From: Flavobacteriaceae bacterium
Lineage (GTDB): Bacteria; Bacteroidota; Bacteroidia; Flavobacteriales; Flavobacteriaceae
Assembly: GCA_947458575.1 (NCBI GenBank)
Contig: CANHBE010000032.1
Coordinates: 1-14,917 of the forward strand
Direction: 5' to 3'
Length of the DNA: 14,917 bases
In this document: piece after piece, positions 1-8,241 of the stretch
How the letters are laid out: each line of letters opens with the position of its first letter
Position numbering within the stretch: position 1 is the stretch's first letter
The notes under the pieces: generated by a model
The model's input: the letters and a program-made list of their open reading frames with translations, nothing else
Told to the model about the DNA's origin: nothing
The model's database searches: none
Position numbers and translations under genes: made by a program

Positions 1-1653
1 GACTTCGGATTCGCAAGAAATTTTGTAGTCGATTTCGTTCAGCTGAAATTTCACAACTTCATTGTCTTTGTTGTCTGAGATGTATTTTTCAAAACTTGTG
101 AAATATTGATATCCCGAAATATCGGTCGTATTTTCTTCATCTGAGCAACGAAAACTAACATAACTCATTTCGTTTGTTTTTGATCGCCACTCATTTTTCA
201 GTCCCATAGCGCGCATGTATATCTCAGACTCGCCATTGATATAAGAATTGTTCTTCAGCTTATTACTTTGTTGCTTATCAACGATTGCTCGTATGTCTTG
301 AGTAAACCATGATTGCACTGACTTGTATCCGTGATGGTCGTCTAAGTATTCTAAAATCGATTTCACTTCATTGTGAAGCGAATCGTTCAAAACAAGTTCA
401 TTTCTATTTTCAGATTTCGAATACAACCTCGGCAAGCTATCTTGTTCCCAAATCGTTTCGTTTTGAATTTTCCCGTCAACCATAATTTTCGATTGCAAAA
501 GTATGTGCTGAAGGCGGTTTATTTGTGATTTTTCACTGATTGAGAATAAGCTCCACGGTCCAAATGAACTGAGAATCAATATAATTGCAAGAGAGACCGG
601 AATAAACTTGATATTCGTTTTTCCAATAACAGTGTACAAACACACCAAGGAAACCCAAATGGCCAGGAGCACAATTGCATAGCGATTAACAGTAATGCCA
701 TAATCGTTAATACGCATAAAAATTGCAATATACAGCAGTATGAGTAATGGCAGTAAAATAAAGTAATAGCCGCGAGAAATTTTTTTGATCCAAGTGTGCT
801 CTTTTTGATTTCCATAAGGATGAATGAGGAGAAAGGTCAAGATTCCTAATATTGCCAAAACCGTAATGAGATAGACAACTATTCCTTTAGGCCAGTTTGA
901 AGTAATTATGATTTTTCCCCCGTAGCTGTACAGTATCAGCAAATATAGGGTTAGTAATGGTATCAAAACATATTGAGAGAATACTCGCAGTCCGTTGGGG
1001 TATTCGTACGTTTCGTCCAGCTGCTGAAAATCAGTTGGAATCCCACTGACGAAAAACCAAGTATTGAATATCCCAATAACGACCACGAAAATTTCGAAAT
1101 ATAAATTTTCATGAATATCAATATCAAAGAGTAATCTTAGGGCGGTAAGAGCAAGAATTAACCCAATATATATAAATCCTGAGTACAATCCTGACAAAAG
1201 AATTCTGATAAATAGCGTTTTGTTGTAATTCCAAAATCCGTTTAGTTGCGTTGAAGCCATAAATGGCACTGTCGATACGAGAAGATGGATGGTCACATTA
1301 TAGAGTCCGTATCTGATATAAGGAATGGAAGTATTGTAAGTAGAATCAATATTGGGTAATGTAAAAAAAATCAGCAGAAGTACAATGGTAGCGAAAGAGA
1401 TCATGCTGATTTTCTTTAACCGACCAAAATTGTTTTTCTCGCAAAATATGGCGGTGCAGAAATAAAGTGGAATTCCGATACTTAGACACAGCATCGCATT
1501 GATGAATGGAAACACGTTTTGAATGTCTTCATGGCATTCGATCATGTACAACGCAATGACCACCGCAATAAATGCAGATCCGATACTAAATGGAAAACGC
1601 AGAAAAGAAGTTTTCGCCTGAGCTGTTAAGTAGTATAAGGAAGGTAATTTCAT
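1..1653 (-). CDS. DUF4153 family membrane protein (partial, C-terminus beyond left edge)
   Basis: Reading the complement from an ATG at 1653 gives 551 uninterrupted codons to the window edge, so the C-terminus is missing. An in-frame TAA lies 24 nt upstream of the ATG and no other start is available. Residues 1 to about 375 contain many hydrophobic segments, consistent with a polytopic inner-membrane protein. The rest is a charged soluble region. The segments PNGLRVFSQYVLIPLL and MRINDYGITVNRYAI (residue 313 onward) match my memory of the conserved DUF4153 blocks. The biochemical role of this family is not established. The gene begins 56 nt after panB on the same strand, so the two may be cotranscribed, although panB has no obvious functional link to it. 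Family confidence is good; function is unknown. Confidence 0.82.
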   Translation of the reverse strand, partial: MKLPSLYYLTAQAKTSFLRFPFSIGSAFIAVVIALYMIECHEDIQNVFPFINAMLCLSIGIPLYFCTAIFCEKNNFGRLKKISMISFATIVLLLIFFTLPNIDSTYNTSIPYIRYGLYNVTIHLLVSTVPFMASTQLNGFWNYNKTLFIRILLSGLYSGFIYIGLILALTALRLLFDIDIHENLYFEIFVVVIGIFNTWFFVSGIPTDFQQLDETYEYPNGLRVFSQYVLIPLLTLYLLILYSYGGKIIITSNWPKGIVVYLITVLAILGILTFLLIHPYGNQKEHTWIKKISRGYYFILLPLLILLYIAIFMRINDYGITVNRYAIVLLAIWVSLVCLYTVIGKTNIKFIPVSLAIILILSSFGPWSLFSISEKSQINRLQHILLQSKIMVDGKIQNETIWEQDSLPRLYSKSENRNELVLNDSLHNEVKSILEYLDDHHGYKSVQSWFTQDIRAIVDKQQSNKLKNNSYINGESEIYMRAMGLKNEWRSKTNEMSYVSFRCSDEENTTDISGYQYFTSFEKYISDNKDNEVVKFQLNEIDYKISCESEV

Positions 1654-1709
1654 TGCAGTTTCTTGATCAAATTACGCAATTTAGCTCATCCATTTTCTTT
1701 TGGATAACT

Positions 1710-2528
1710 TTAGTACTGCTCGTTAGCGTTCGGAAAATCTTTCGATTTTACATCCGTTACATATTGCGAAATCGCACCGGTCATCTCTTCGTATAAGTTG
1801 AGATAACGTCGCAGAAATCTGGGACTAAATTCATTATTCATACCCAACATATCATGAATCACCAGCACTTGACCATCGACACCACTGCCAGCGCCAATTC
1901 CGATAATTGGTATGGATACACTCTTAGCCACTTTTTCCGCCAAATGCGCTGGAATTTTCTCCAAAACAATAGCAAAACAACCCAATGATTCGAGTAGCTT
2001 CGCATCTTCCAAGAGCAATTCCGCCTCTGCTTCTTCCTTTGCTCGCACAGTATAGGTGCCAAATTTGTATATCGATTGTGGTGTTAAACCCAAATGACCC
2101 ATCACAGGAATACCGGCATTGAGGATTTTCTTAATACTGTCTTTGATTTCGCCTCCGCCTTCCATTTTCACGGCATGAGCGCCACTTTCTTTCATGATTC
2201 TAATGGCAGAACGCAACGCTTCTTTAGAATCTGATTGATAGCTGCCGAATGGCAAATCGACCACAACTAAAGCTCTGTGAATCGCACGAACGACAGACGA
2301 TGCATGGTAAATCATTTGATCTAAAGTAATTGGTAGTGTGGTTTCGTGTCCAGCCATCACATTACTTGCTGAATCACCAACAAGAATAACATCAACACCG
2401 GAAGCATCAACAATTTTTGCCATGGAAAAATCGTATGCTGTGAGCATCGATATTTTTTCACCATTTTCTTTCATTTCAATCAATGATCGCGTTGTAATTC
2501 GTTTGTAATCTTTTTTGGCTACCGACAT
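1710..2528 (-). CDS. panB: 3-methyl-2-oxobutanoate hydroxymethyltransferase (PanB)
   Basis: PanB transfers a hydroxymethyl group from 5,10-methylene-tetrahydrofolate to 3-methyl-2-oxobutanoate, giving ketopantoate, the first committed step of pantothenate and CoA synthesis. It is a cytoplasmic TIM-barrel enzyme that works as a decamer in characterised members. The 272 residues match the usual length. Visible motifs are the VGDS metal site (Asp52), the VVVDLPFGSY block with the second metal Asp (Asp91), KMEGG (Glu123), PVMGHLGLTPQS, and VLEKIP with the probable catalytic base Glu190. IGIGAGSGVDGQVLV follows. The ATG at 2528 gives a normal N-terminus. No clear TAnnTTTG promoter was found upstream. 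panC and panD are not in this window. Confidence 0.97.
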   Translation of the reverse strand: MSVAKKDYKRITTRSLIEMKENGEKISMLTAYDFSMAKIVDASGVDVILVGDSASNVMAGHETTLPITLDQMIYHASSVVRAIHRALVVVDLPFGSYQSDSKEALRSAIRIMKESGAHAVKMEGGGEIKDSIKKILNAGIPVMGHLGLTPQSIYKFGTYTVRAKEEAEAELLLEDAKLLESLGCFAIVLEKIPAHLAEKVAKSVSIPIIGIGAGSGVDGQVLVIHDMLGMNNEFSPRFLRRYLNLYEEMTGAISQYVTDVKSKDFPNANEQY

Positions 2529-2670
2529 ATTTGTATTTGTTTAAGACGTAAAAGTAGTAAAATCGATTGGTGTTTTTAAATGTTCAAATTCAAATTGCAA
2601 TATTGTGGTAACATTTCGTTTTTAGACGATACAAATGGGAAGTTATTTGTCAAACTAATAATTGAAAGCA

Positions 2671-3177
2671 ATGGAAACCAATCTTAAAGAATGGAAGAAA
2701 ATAAGCGAAGGAAAGTATTCATTCTTCAAACACGAGAATGAAATTGGACAATTAACCATTCACACAAAGTTTTTTCAAAAGAGCGCCGAATTTGAAATTG
2801 ATGGTTATTATTACCAACTAAAGCACACTGGCTTCTGGAGCAATAATATCGAAATATCAGATTCTTCCGGCAAGGTTGTGTTGTCCACTTACAAAGAAAA
2901 GTGGTATAGTAACGCCACCACTATTTCATTTGAAAGCAGAAAATTGACACTAAACATCAGAAATAATCCCTTGGCTGAATACGCAATTCTAGATGGGGAA
3001 AACGAGATTTTAAGTTACGGCTTGAAGGTTCATGATAAACAAGTGGTGACCAAAATTCAAACTTCACTTCACCACAAATCGTATCTTTTAGATTTTTATC
3101 TTTGGTATCTATTTGCGCCCATTGCTCGGGAAAATATGGGTGACGATTTACTATTTTTGTTGTTATCAGTAGCTTAA
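2671..3177 (+). CDS. Conserved hypothetical protein, possible LURP-one/Tubby-like beta fold
   Basis: This encodes 168 residues from the ATG at 2671. A TTG nine bases upstream (2662) is in frame, but the ATG is the more likely start. There is no signal peptide. Residues 15-130 alternate short beta-prone stretches (GQLTIHTKFF, EFEIDGYYYQLKHTG, KLTLNIRN, YAILDGENEILSY). This pattern resembles LURP-one/Tubby C-terminal-like barrels, but only in overall texture. Residues about 137-168 form a hydrophobic tail (LLDFYLWYLFAPIA, then DDLLFLLLSVA), perhaps membrane-associated. The stop lies 9 nt before the next gene, so the pair is probably cotranscribed. I do not recognise a definite family; the gene itself is convincing from its codon structure and spacing. 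Confidence 0.75.
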   Translation: METNLKEWKKISEGKYSFFKHENEIGQLTIHTKFFQKSAEFEIDGYYYQLKHTGFWSNNIEISDSSGKVVLSTYKEKWYSNATTISFESRKLTLNIRNNPLAEYAILDGENEILSYGLKVHDKQVVTKIQTSLHHKSYLLDFYLWYLFAPIARENMGDDLLFLLLSVA

Positions 3178-3186
3178 AGTGACATT

Positions 3187-3618
3187 ATGAAAAAATATAT
3201 TTTACTCGCATTAATACTGCTTTCTAACATCATCCACGCGCAAAATGATGACATTAAGCACACCATCGAGACATTTTTTGAAGGGTTTCACCACAGAGAT
3301 ACAGTACTTCTGAAGCAAGTTTGCGCAGATAAAATGATCTTGCAATCAATAACTGAAAGTAGTAGTGGCAATAGTCTGTCGGAAGAGCCTTTGCAGTTTT
3401 TTTATCGATCAATCGCGTCTATGCCAAAAACACTAAAGTACAACGAGAAAATTCTAAGCTTTACCACGCAAGTTGATGGCTCAATGGCCCATGCATGGAC
3501 ACCTTACGAGTTCTACCTCGAAGGAAAATTAAGTCATAGCGGAGTCAATTCATTTGTGCTTTTTAAGGAAAAAGACCAATGGAAAATTGTCTATATCATC
3601 GATACCAGAAGGAAGTGA
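3187..3618 (+). CDS. Exported NTF2-like (SnoaL/DUF4440-type) protein
   Basis: The 143-residue product starts with a clear signal peptide (residues 1-18, ending IIHA) followed by Gln19, the Ala|Gln junction common in Bacteroidota type I signal-peptidase substrates. The mature part has the NTF2-like layout: an N-terminal helix (IKHTIETFFEGFHHRDTVLL), strands carrying aromatic residues, and a C-terminal strand pair ending in HSGVNSFVLFKEKDQWKIVYI. That last block is typical of the SnoaL-like/DUF4440 and lumazine-binding-like groups. These folds bind small ligands or have no known catalysis, so no substrate can be assigned. It is probably periplasmic. It starts 9 nt after the upstream gene, on the same transcript. 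The superfamily is fairly certain; the function is not. Confidence 0.8.
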   Translation: MKKYILLALILLSNIIHAQNDDIKHTIETFFEGFHHRDTVLLKQVCADKMILQSITESSSGNSLSEEPLQFFYRSIASMPKTLKYNEKILSFTTQVDGSMAHAWTPYEFYLEGKLSHSGVNSFVLFKEKDQWKIVYIIDTRRK

Positions 3619-3690
3619 CCTAGTGCTTCGGCATAGAATATTCAATGCTAAATTCTAAAATTCCAATTACTAAATCATTCTGAAGCTCAT

Positions 3691-3829
3691 CCGGCTGTAC
3701 CTTACAAACAAAACCACGCCTGAACCACAATGGTGAAGGCTGGCAAGAGCTTCCGCTGGTCGCTTTGCCGGCCATACCATAGTAATGGTTCATGCGTGGT
3801 TTTGTTTTCCAGTGCCATCCGGGCTAGGG
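3691..3829. repeat. Structured interspersed repeat, copy 1 (long hairpin with conserved ends)
   Basis: The element lies between two convergent genes. It opens with CCGGCTGTACCTTACAA (3691-3707) and closes with a segment ending CCATCCGGGCTAGGG (3815-3829). Between the ends, 3706-3727 and 3786-3807 are inverted repeats matching at 21 of 22 positions. The loop holds a second stem: GGCTGGCAAGAGC against GCTTTGCCGGCC. A second element at 14278-14371 shares the ends but not the stem sequence. ATCCGGCT at the left and ATCCGGGCT at the right form imperfect direct repeats. It ends 8 nt past the stop of the DUF2809 gene, so it could also act as an RNA 3' structure. It is GC-rich relative to its surroundings. 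The repeat class is not named here. Confidence 0.8.
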
Positions 3830-3837
3830 CAGTCGCT

Positions 3838-4185
3838 TTAGATTGCAGATTTGAGATTTGAACGCTTCAATAAATAGGCATCAATCAAAAAACTCATAAC
3901 AACGCCAACTGTATAACAAACCAAATCGCTCCACAGAAAACCTTGCCCCAAAACATATTGTCCAAAGGTTGTATTTCGAATTTCGATTATCCAGTCAGAA
4001 TGGTAAAGTTGCTGGATTTCAATACAGTAACAGAAAAGTAAAGGAAAAAGAATTTTTTTTGAATTGTTGTTGTCAATAAACAATAAACAACAACCAAAAT
4101 ATACCATCACAGCATATAAGATATCACCAACAAACAACGGAATATCACTAATTTTTCGGCTAATAAGACCGAGTGCGACCACCAA
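3838..4185 (-). CDS. DUF2809 family small membrane protein, start region probably damaged
   Basis: The open frame encodes a small polytopic membrane protein. The pattern VGDILYAVMVYFG, then QLYHSDWI, TTFGQYVLGQGFLWSDLVCYTVGV matches the DUF2809 family (function unknown). The only conventional start in frame is TTG at 4185. The frame stays open upstream for 12 more codons (KQRFIYLSITI, a family-like first helix) without ATG, GTG or TTG. An ATG at 4226 is out of frame by one base: a single extra A in the A5 run at 4216-4220 would give MAKKQRFIYLSITILVV. So the native gene was probably 3838-4226 and the copy shown has a one-base deletion or a sequencing error. It follows sdaA by 46 nt on the same strand. 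Confidence 0.7.
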   Translation of the reverse strand: MVVALGLISRKISDIPLFVGDILYAVMVYFGCCLLFIDNNNSKKILFPLLFCYCIEIQQLYHSDWIIEIRNTTFGQYVLGQGFLWSDLVCYTVGVVMSFLIDAYLLKRSNLKSAI

Positions 4186-4272
4186 TATGGTGATGGATAA
4201 ATAAATAAAGCGTTGTTTTTAGCCATTCAAAATCTTCCGGTCTAACAATCGAAAAGGGCAGCCGAGTCTATC

Positions 4273-5700
4273 TTAACAATCGGCCATATTCACCGTCACA
4301 GCCAAACCACCTTCAGACGTTTCTTTATATTTTGAATTCATGTCTTTTGCAGTTTGCCACATCGTGTCGATAACTTTGTCTAAAGGAACTTTGGCGTTTT
4401 TAGCATCGGTTTCCATCGCGAGTTCGGCGGCATTGATGGCTTTAATAGCGCCCATAGTATTGCGCTCGATACACGGAATTTGAACAAGTCCACCTATAGG
4501 ATCGCACGTCAATCCTAAATGATGTTCCATAGCGATCTCTGCCGCCATGAGAACTTGTTCGGGAGTTCCACCCATGACTTCACATAGAGCTGCTGCAGCC
4601 ATCGCAGAAGATACTCCGATTTCAGCTTGACAACCACCCATTGCTGCTGAGATGGTAGAACCTTTTTTGAAAATACTCCCAATCTCTCCGGCGACCATAA
4701 GAAATTGCTTGATCTCTTTCTCGGTAGCTTGATGATTTTCTATGACCATATAGTACATCAAAACCGCTGGGATAACCCCGGCACTGCCGTTGGTTGGAGC
4801 AGTTACCACGCGACCAAGCGAGGCATTTACTTCATTGACTGCCAAGGCAAAACAAGACACCCACTTGAGAATTTGACGAAATTTCACTTCGGTTTTTCGA
4901 ATACACTGAAGCCATTCTTGAGGTGAATCATAATTGGCGAGACCAATCAAATTTTGATGCATGTCAAAAGCGCGGCGACGCACATTCAAGCCGCCCGGAA
5001 GTATGCCTTCTGTGTGACAACCGATATACATGCATTCAAGCATGGTATTCCAAATACGAAGCAACTCACGGTGGATGTCTTCCTCGGTTCGCATCGATTT
5101 TTCATTCTCGTAAACAATCTCCGAAATAATCTTCTTTTCGCGAATAGAGTAATTTAGTAGTTCTTCTGCATTTTGAATCGGAAAAGGAAATGCGCACTTA
5201 ATCTCGTGTTTCTTTTTGGCATTGATTCGTTCTTCTACAACCACAAATCCACCGCCAATAGAATAATAAGTCTGTTCGTATTTCTTCTGGTTATCGAGAT
5301 ATGCTGTAAATTGTAGTCCATTGGCATGAAATGGAAGGAAGTTTTTATTGAAAGCAATATCACTTTTTACGGAAAACGCAATTTTATGTTCGTTGCCTAA
5401 TATAATTTCATTGTTTTCTTCAATTGCTGAAACAATTGCCGAAATATCATGTACGGGAATCGTCTCAGGATCTTGTCCACTTAAACCTAACATCACTGCT
5501 AAATCGGTTGCATGACCTTTTCCTGTTAGGGAAAGCGAACCGTAAAGATCAACTTTGACTGATATTGCATGATGCAGCAAATCCTCATTTCGGAGTTCAC
5601 CAAGGAAACGCTCAGCAGCGCGCCATGGTCCCAAAGTGTGCGAGCTTGAAGGGCCGACGCCAATTTTGAGCATATCGAAAACTGAGATGCATTCTTCCAT
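4273..5700 (-). CDS. sdaA: L-serine ammonia-lyase, iron-sulfur-dependent, single chain
   Basis: The enzyme deaminates L-serine to pyruvate and ammonia in the cytoplasm using a [4Fe-4S] cluster rather than PLP. The 475 residues are the fused beta-plus-alpha form. The N-terminus has the family signature ISVFDMLKIGVGPSSSHTLGP (residues 6-26). The C-terminal catalytic half has RVVTAPTNGSAGVIPA (297-312) and the cluster cysteines Cys357 (GGCQAEIG), Cys399 (LTCDP) and Cys410 (IPCIERN). The 42- and 11-residue spacings match my recollection of the Legionella enzyme. The chain ends exactly in Cys475, the tail cysteine that occupies the cluster in the resting structure. A strong Bacteroidota promoter lies upstream. 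It is probably cotranscribed with the DUF2809 gene. Confidence 0.96.
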   Translation of the reverse strand: MEECISVFDMLKIGVGPSSSHTLGPWRAAERFLGELRNEDLLHHAISVKVDLYGSLSLTGKGHATDLAVMLGLSGQDPETIPVHDISAIVSAIEENNEIILGNEHKIAFSVKSDIAFNKNFLPFHANGLQFTAYLDNQKKYEQTYYSIGGGFVVVEERINAKKKHEIKCAFPFPIQNAEELLNYSIREKKIISEIVYENEKSMRTEEDIHRELLRIWNTMLECMYIGCHTEGILPGGLNVRRRAFDMHQNLIGLANYDSPQEWLQCIRKTEVKFRQILKWVSCFALAVNEVNASLGRVVTAPTNGSAGVIPAVLMYYMVIENHQATEKEIKQFLMVAGEIGSIFKKGSTISAAMGGCQAEIGVSSAMAAAALCEVMGGTPEQVLMAAEIAMEHHLGLTCDPIGGLVQIPCIERNTMGAIKAINAAELAMETDAKNAKVPLDKVIDTMWQTAKDMNSKYKETSEGGLAVTVNMADC

Positions 5701-5718
5701 AGCATTTTATTTGTAGAG

Positions 5719-5750
5719 CAAATATAGTTCGATTACTGTTATTATCGCAA
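5719..5750 (-). promoter_or_regulatory. Bacteroidota-type promoter of sdaA
   Basis: On the minus strand a -33 TTG (5750-5748) is followed after 21 nt by TATATTTG (5726-5719), a perfect TAnnTTTG -7 element, about 18 nt before the sdaA ATG. This suggests a very short leader. A TCGATT/AATCGA inverted repeat overlaps the spacer but is weak. Confidence 0.7.
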
Positions 5751-5815
5751 TCGATATCGGTTAAAAATAAACGATTGTTAAGAATGGAATTCGAAATTGA
5801 GATAAATGCAAACTT

Positions 5816-6790
5816 CTATTTTCCAAAAGCAATAAACTCCGGATAATCTGATTTGATAGTAGCGGCCAATTTTCGAGTGAATTTTTCTGAACCTGATTTA
5901 TTAAGGTGAAGGGCATTGTAGAAGTTGTCCTTATTCATTGAAAGTTCATCGTCGGAATAGTCATAGAACGGGATGTTATATTTTACACTGAGTTTTTTGT
6001 ATAATTGAATAATTTCTTTTTTGTTGCTGATAAGATTTTGACCTTCAATATATTCGGGTGTGTAAACGAATATAATTTTAATATTCTTTGATTGGCATTC
6101 TCTCAGGTATTTTTCAAAAAGTGTGATCGATTGCTGATCTAGTTCAATGTCTATTTTTTTGTATTTTGATTTTGCATTTTGCAAATCGTTGTTCCAATCT
6201 CTGTCCATGCCTTTATATCCCTGAATACGCTCTAGTGGATTGTCATTCGGATTTTGAATTAACCGCTTTACTTCTTTCAGAGCATCGAGTTTGCCGTAAT
6301 AGCGTACGAGTGGAATTTCGTAATCAAAAAACTTGTATCCTTCATAACTAAGTGTTGCCTCTTTCATTTCTGCATTCCACAGCATGTAAGGTAAGAATTG
6401 ATCGGGGTTGTACAGAGTCTTTTGTTTCATCAACGTGAGGAAATCGAGAGTCTGTATGATTAGTTTTGGATCTTTATGGTGTTTGAAATAAAGTTGATGC
6501 CTCAGATATTGTAACCAAAAATTATGACCGTCAATACCAAGGTTATAGGTCGACATCTTTAAACTATCTTCAAGAATAGCAGGACTAACATGCACCCATG
6601 CCCGTGAACTACCGTAGATCAGGATATCTGATTCTTTGTCATTTTCAAGAATCGCATTCCATGTAGGATATTCTCCTTCGGCATACGAATTAGATTCTCT
6701 TAGCTTTTTGGAAAGATACCAATCCGCTAGTCCACCTAGTAATAACAACGGAGCAGAAAAGGCGACTATTTTTAACAAGAATTTCTTCAT
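5816..6790 (-). CDS. Membrane-anchored SGNH-like protein, partner of the MBOAT acyltransferase
   Basis: The 324-residue product has an N-terminal membrane anchor (about residues 4-26, KK then a hydrophobic stretch) and a long extracytoplasmic part. IYGSSRAWVHVSP (58-70) is the nucleophile block with Ser61 or Ser62, YNLGIDGHN (82-90) supplies the Gly/Asn block, and FYNALHLNKSGSEKF (290-304) is the C-terminal His block with His295. The position three before His295 is Asn292 rather than the usual Asp. Asp288 is nearby and could substitute, or activity may differ. Such proteins follow MBOAT genes in O-acylation systems (AlgI/AlgJ/AlgX and DltB/DltD logic), where they take acyl groups from the membrane enzyme or remove them. 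The TGA of the MBOAT gene is 1 nt from this ATG, so translation is probably coupled. The substrate is unknown. Confidence 0.85.
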   Translation of the reverse strand: MKKFLLKIVAFSAPLLLLGGLADWYLSKKLRESNSYAEGEYPTWNAILENDKESDILIYGSSRAWVHVSPAILEDSLKMSTYNLGIDGHNFWLQYLRHQLYFKHHKDPKLIIQTLDFLTLMKQKTLYNPDQFLPYMLWNAEMKEATLSYEGYKFFDYEIPLVRYYGKLDALKEVKRLIQNPNDNPLERIQGYKGMDRDWNNDLQNAKSKYKKIDIELDQQSITLFEKYLRECQSKNIKIIFVYTPEYIEGQNLISNKKEIIQLYKKLSVKYNIPFYDYSDDELSMNKDNFYNALHLNKSGSEKFTRKLAATIKSDYPEFIAFGK

Positions 6791-6791
6791 A

Positions 6792-8237
6792 TCAAAATTG
6801 GAAATAAATAAACTGTTGATTCAATCCTGCGTATGTAAAAATGATGAGAAGAATTCCATAATAAAAAGTCCATCTCAAGAATCGGTTTTTGGAGAATAAG
6901 TCGGCAATCGCATATTGTTTTTCCCTTCCCATCCATTCAATAAAGATGAAAAATAAAACCAATGAGACTATGGGCAACAGTTTAGAGTCATCTTTAAATT
7001 CCTGTATGCTGAAAAGTTTTTCGGTAAAAATTCTGCTAATATAATGGTAAGCGTGTGTTACATTTTCTGCTCTGAAAAAAATCCATGCAAATACAGTTAA
7101 TGTAAAAGTAACCGTCATGGCAAGTAGTTCTTTGAAAGTGGGCAGCAGTTTTCCCGCAGCTACAGTGTCAAGATGATTGCGGTTGCTGCCAAAAATAATC
7201 GAAGGCATGATAAACAACGCATTCAAAAAACCCCAAATTAAAAACGTCCAATTTGCGCCATGCCAAAAGCCGCTCACCAAAAAGATGATGAAAGTATTTC
7301 TGATTCTTACCCACATTCCGCCTTTGCTTCCACCTAGTGGGATGTAGAGATAATCCTTAAACCAAGAAGAAAGCGAGATATGCCAGCGACGCCAAAACTC
7401 AGCAATATCACGAGAAAAGTATGGGAAAGCAAAATTCCGAAGTAAATCGATTCCGAAAAGGCGAGCTGTACCGAGAGCAATATCTGAATAGCCTGAGAAA
7501 TCTCCGTAAATTTGAAAAGTAAAAAATAAAGCTCCAAATACTAAAGTGCTTCCTGAATAGTCATTGGAACTGTCAAAAATTATGTTGGCATAATGGGCAC
7601 AATTGTCTGCAATCACCACTTTTTTGAACAAGCCCCATAGAATTTGTTTCAGCCCGTCGACGGCAACATTGTAGTTGAATTTTCTCTCGCGTTTTATTTG
7701 TGGCAATAAATGCGTTGCCCTTTCAATCGGACCTGCCACCAACAGTGGGAAAAAGCTAACGAAAACAGAATAATCGACGAAGTTCTTTTCGGCATGAATG
7801 CGTTTTTTGTAAATATCAATGACGTATGACAAGCCATGAAAAGTGTAAAAGGAAATTCCTACCGGTAGAATCACATTGATGGTGCTGGGATGTACTTCAA
7901 ATCCGAGATTACCAATAGCGTCAGCAAACGACGCTGCAAAGAAATTATAATATTTAAAAACACCTAAAAAACCAAGATTGATAGAAATGCTGAGCCAAAA
8001 CCAGAACTTCCTTTTAGAAGCGGTTTCGTTTTGATCCATTTTCAACGCGGTGTAATAATCCAAAACCGTCGAAAATAGCAGTAAAAATAGAAATCTCCAA
8101 TCCCAACATGCGTAGAAAAAATAGCTGGCAATTAAAAGCAAAATATTTTGGAACTTGAGATTTTTTTGACAGACAAACCAATATAACACAAAAACCAATG
8201 GAAGGAAAATCGCGAAATTGATTGAGTTAAAAAGCAT
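6792..8237 (-). CDS. MBOAT family O-acyltransferase (AlgI-like)
   Basis: This 481-residue polytopic membrane protein matches the AlgI/DltB-type MBOAT family, which moves acyl groups (often acetyl) from the cytoplasm to an exported polysaccharide or other acceptor. Landmarks are LFNSINFAIFLPLVF at the N-terminus, LPVGISFYTFHGLSYVID (124-141), LVAGPIERA (166-174), FQIYGDFSGYSDIALG (241-256), FWRRWHISLSSWFKDYLYIPLGGS (281-304, His286) and VSGFWHGANWTFLIWG (321-336). His326 in the last block is the family's essential histidine. The length is typical. It is the first gene of a two-gene unit with the SGNH-like partner. It has an unusually good AGGAG ribosome binding site for this phylum. No glycan synthesis genes are in the window, so the acceptor cannot be named. 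Confidence 0.94.
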   Translation of the reverse strand: MLFNSINFAIFLPLVFVLYWFVCQKNLKFQNILLLIASYFFYACWDWRFLFLLLFSTVLDYYTALKMDQNETASKRKFWFWLSISINLGFLGVFKYYNFFAASFADAIGNLGFEVHPSTINVILPVGISFYTFHGLSYVIDIYKKRIHAEKNFVDYSVFVSFFPLLVAGPIERATHLLPQIKRERKFNYNVAVDGLKQILWGLFKKVVIADNCAHYANIIFDSSNDYSGSTLVFGALFFTFQIYGDFSGYSDIALGTARLFGIDLLRNFAFPYFSRDIAEFWRRWHISLSSWFKDYLYIPLGGSKGGMWVRIRNTFIIFLVSGFWHGANWTFLIWGFLNALFIMPSIIFGSNRNHLDTVAAGKLLPTFKELLAMTVTFTLTVFAWIFFRAENVTHAYHYISRIFTEKLFSIQEFKDDSKLLPIVSLVLFFIFIEWMGREKQYAIADLFSKNRFLRWTFYYGILLIIFTYAGLNQQFIYFQF

Positions 8238-8241
8238 GTAT

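Noticed and set aside
576..815. 79-codon minus-strand open frame
   Set aside because: It is in a different frame inside the DUF4153 gene, whose own frame is open for 551 codons.
2662..2670. TTG at 2662 as the start of the small plus-strand gene
   Set aside because: An ATG three codons later is the more usual start and loses no recognisable sequence.
3691..3829. Integron attC site as an explanation for the long palindrome
   Set aside because: The ends lack the RYYYAAC and GTTRRRY core sites, and no integrase or cassette array is present.
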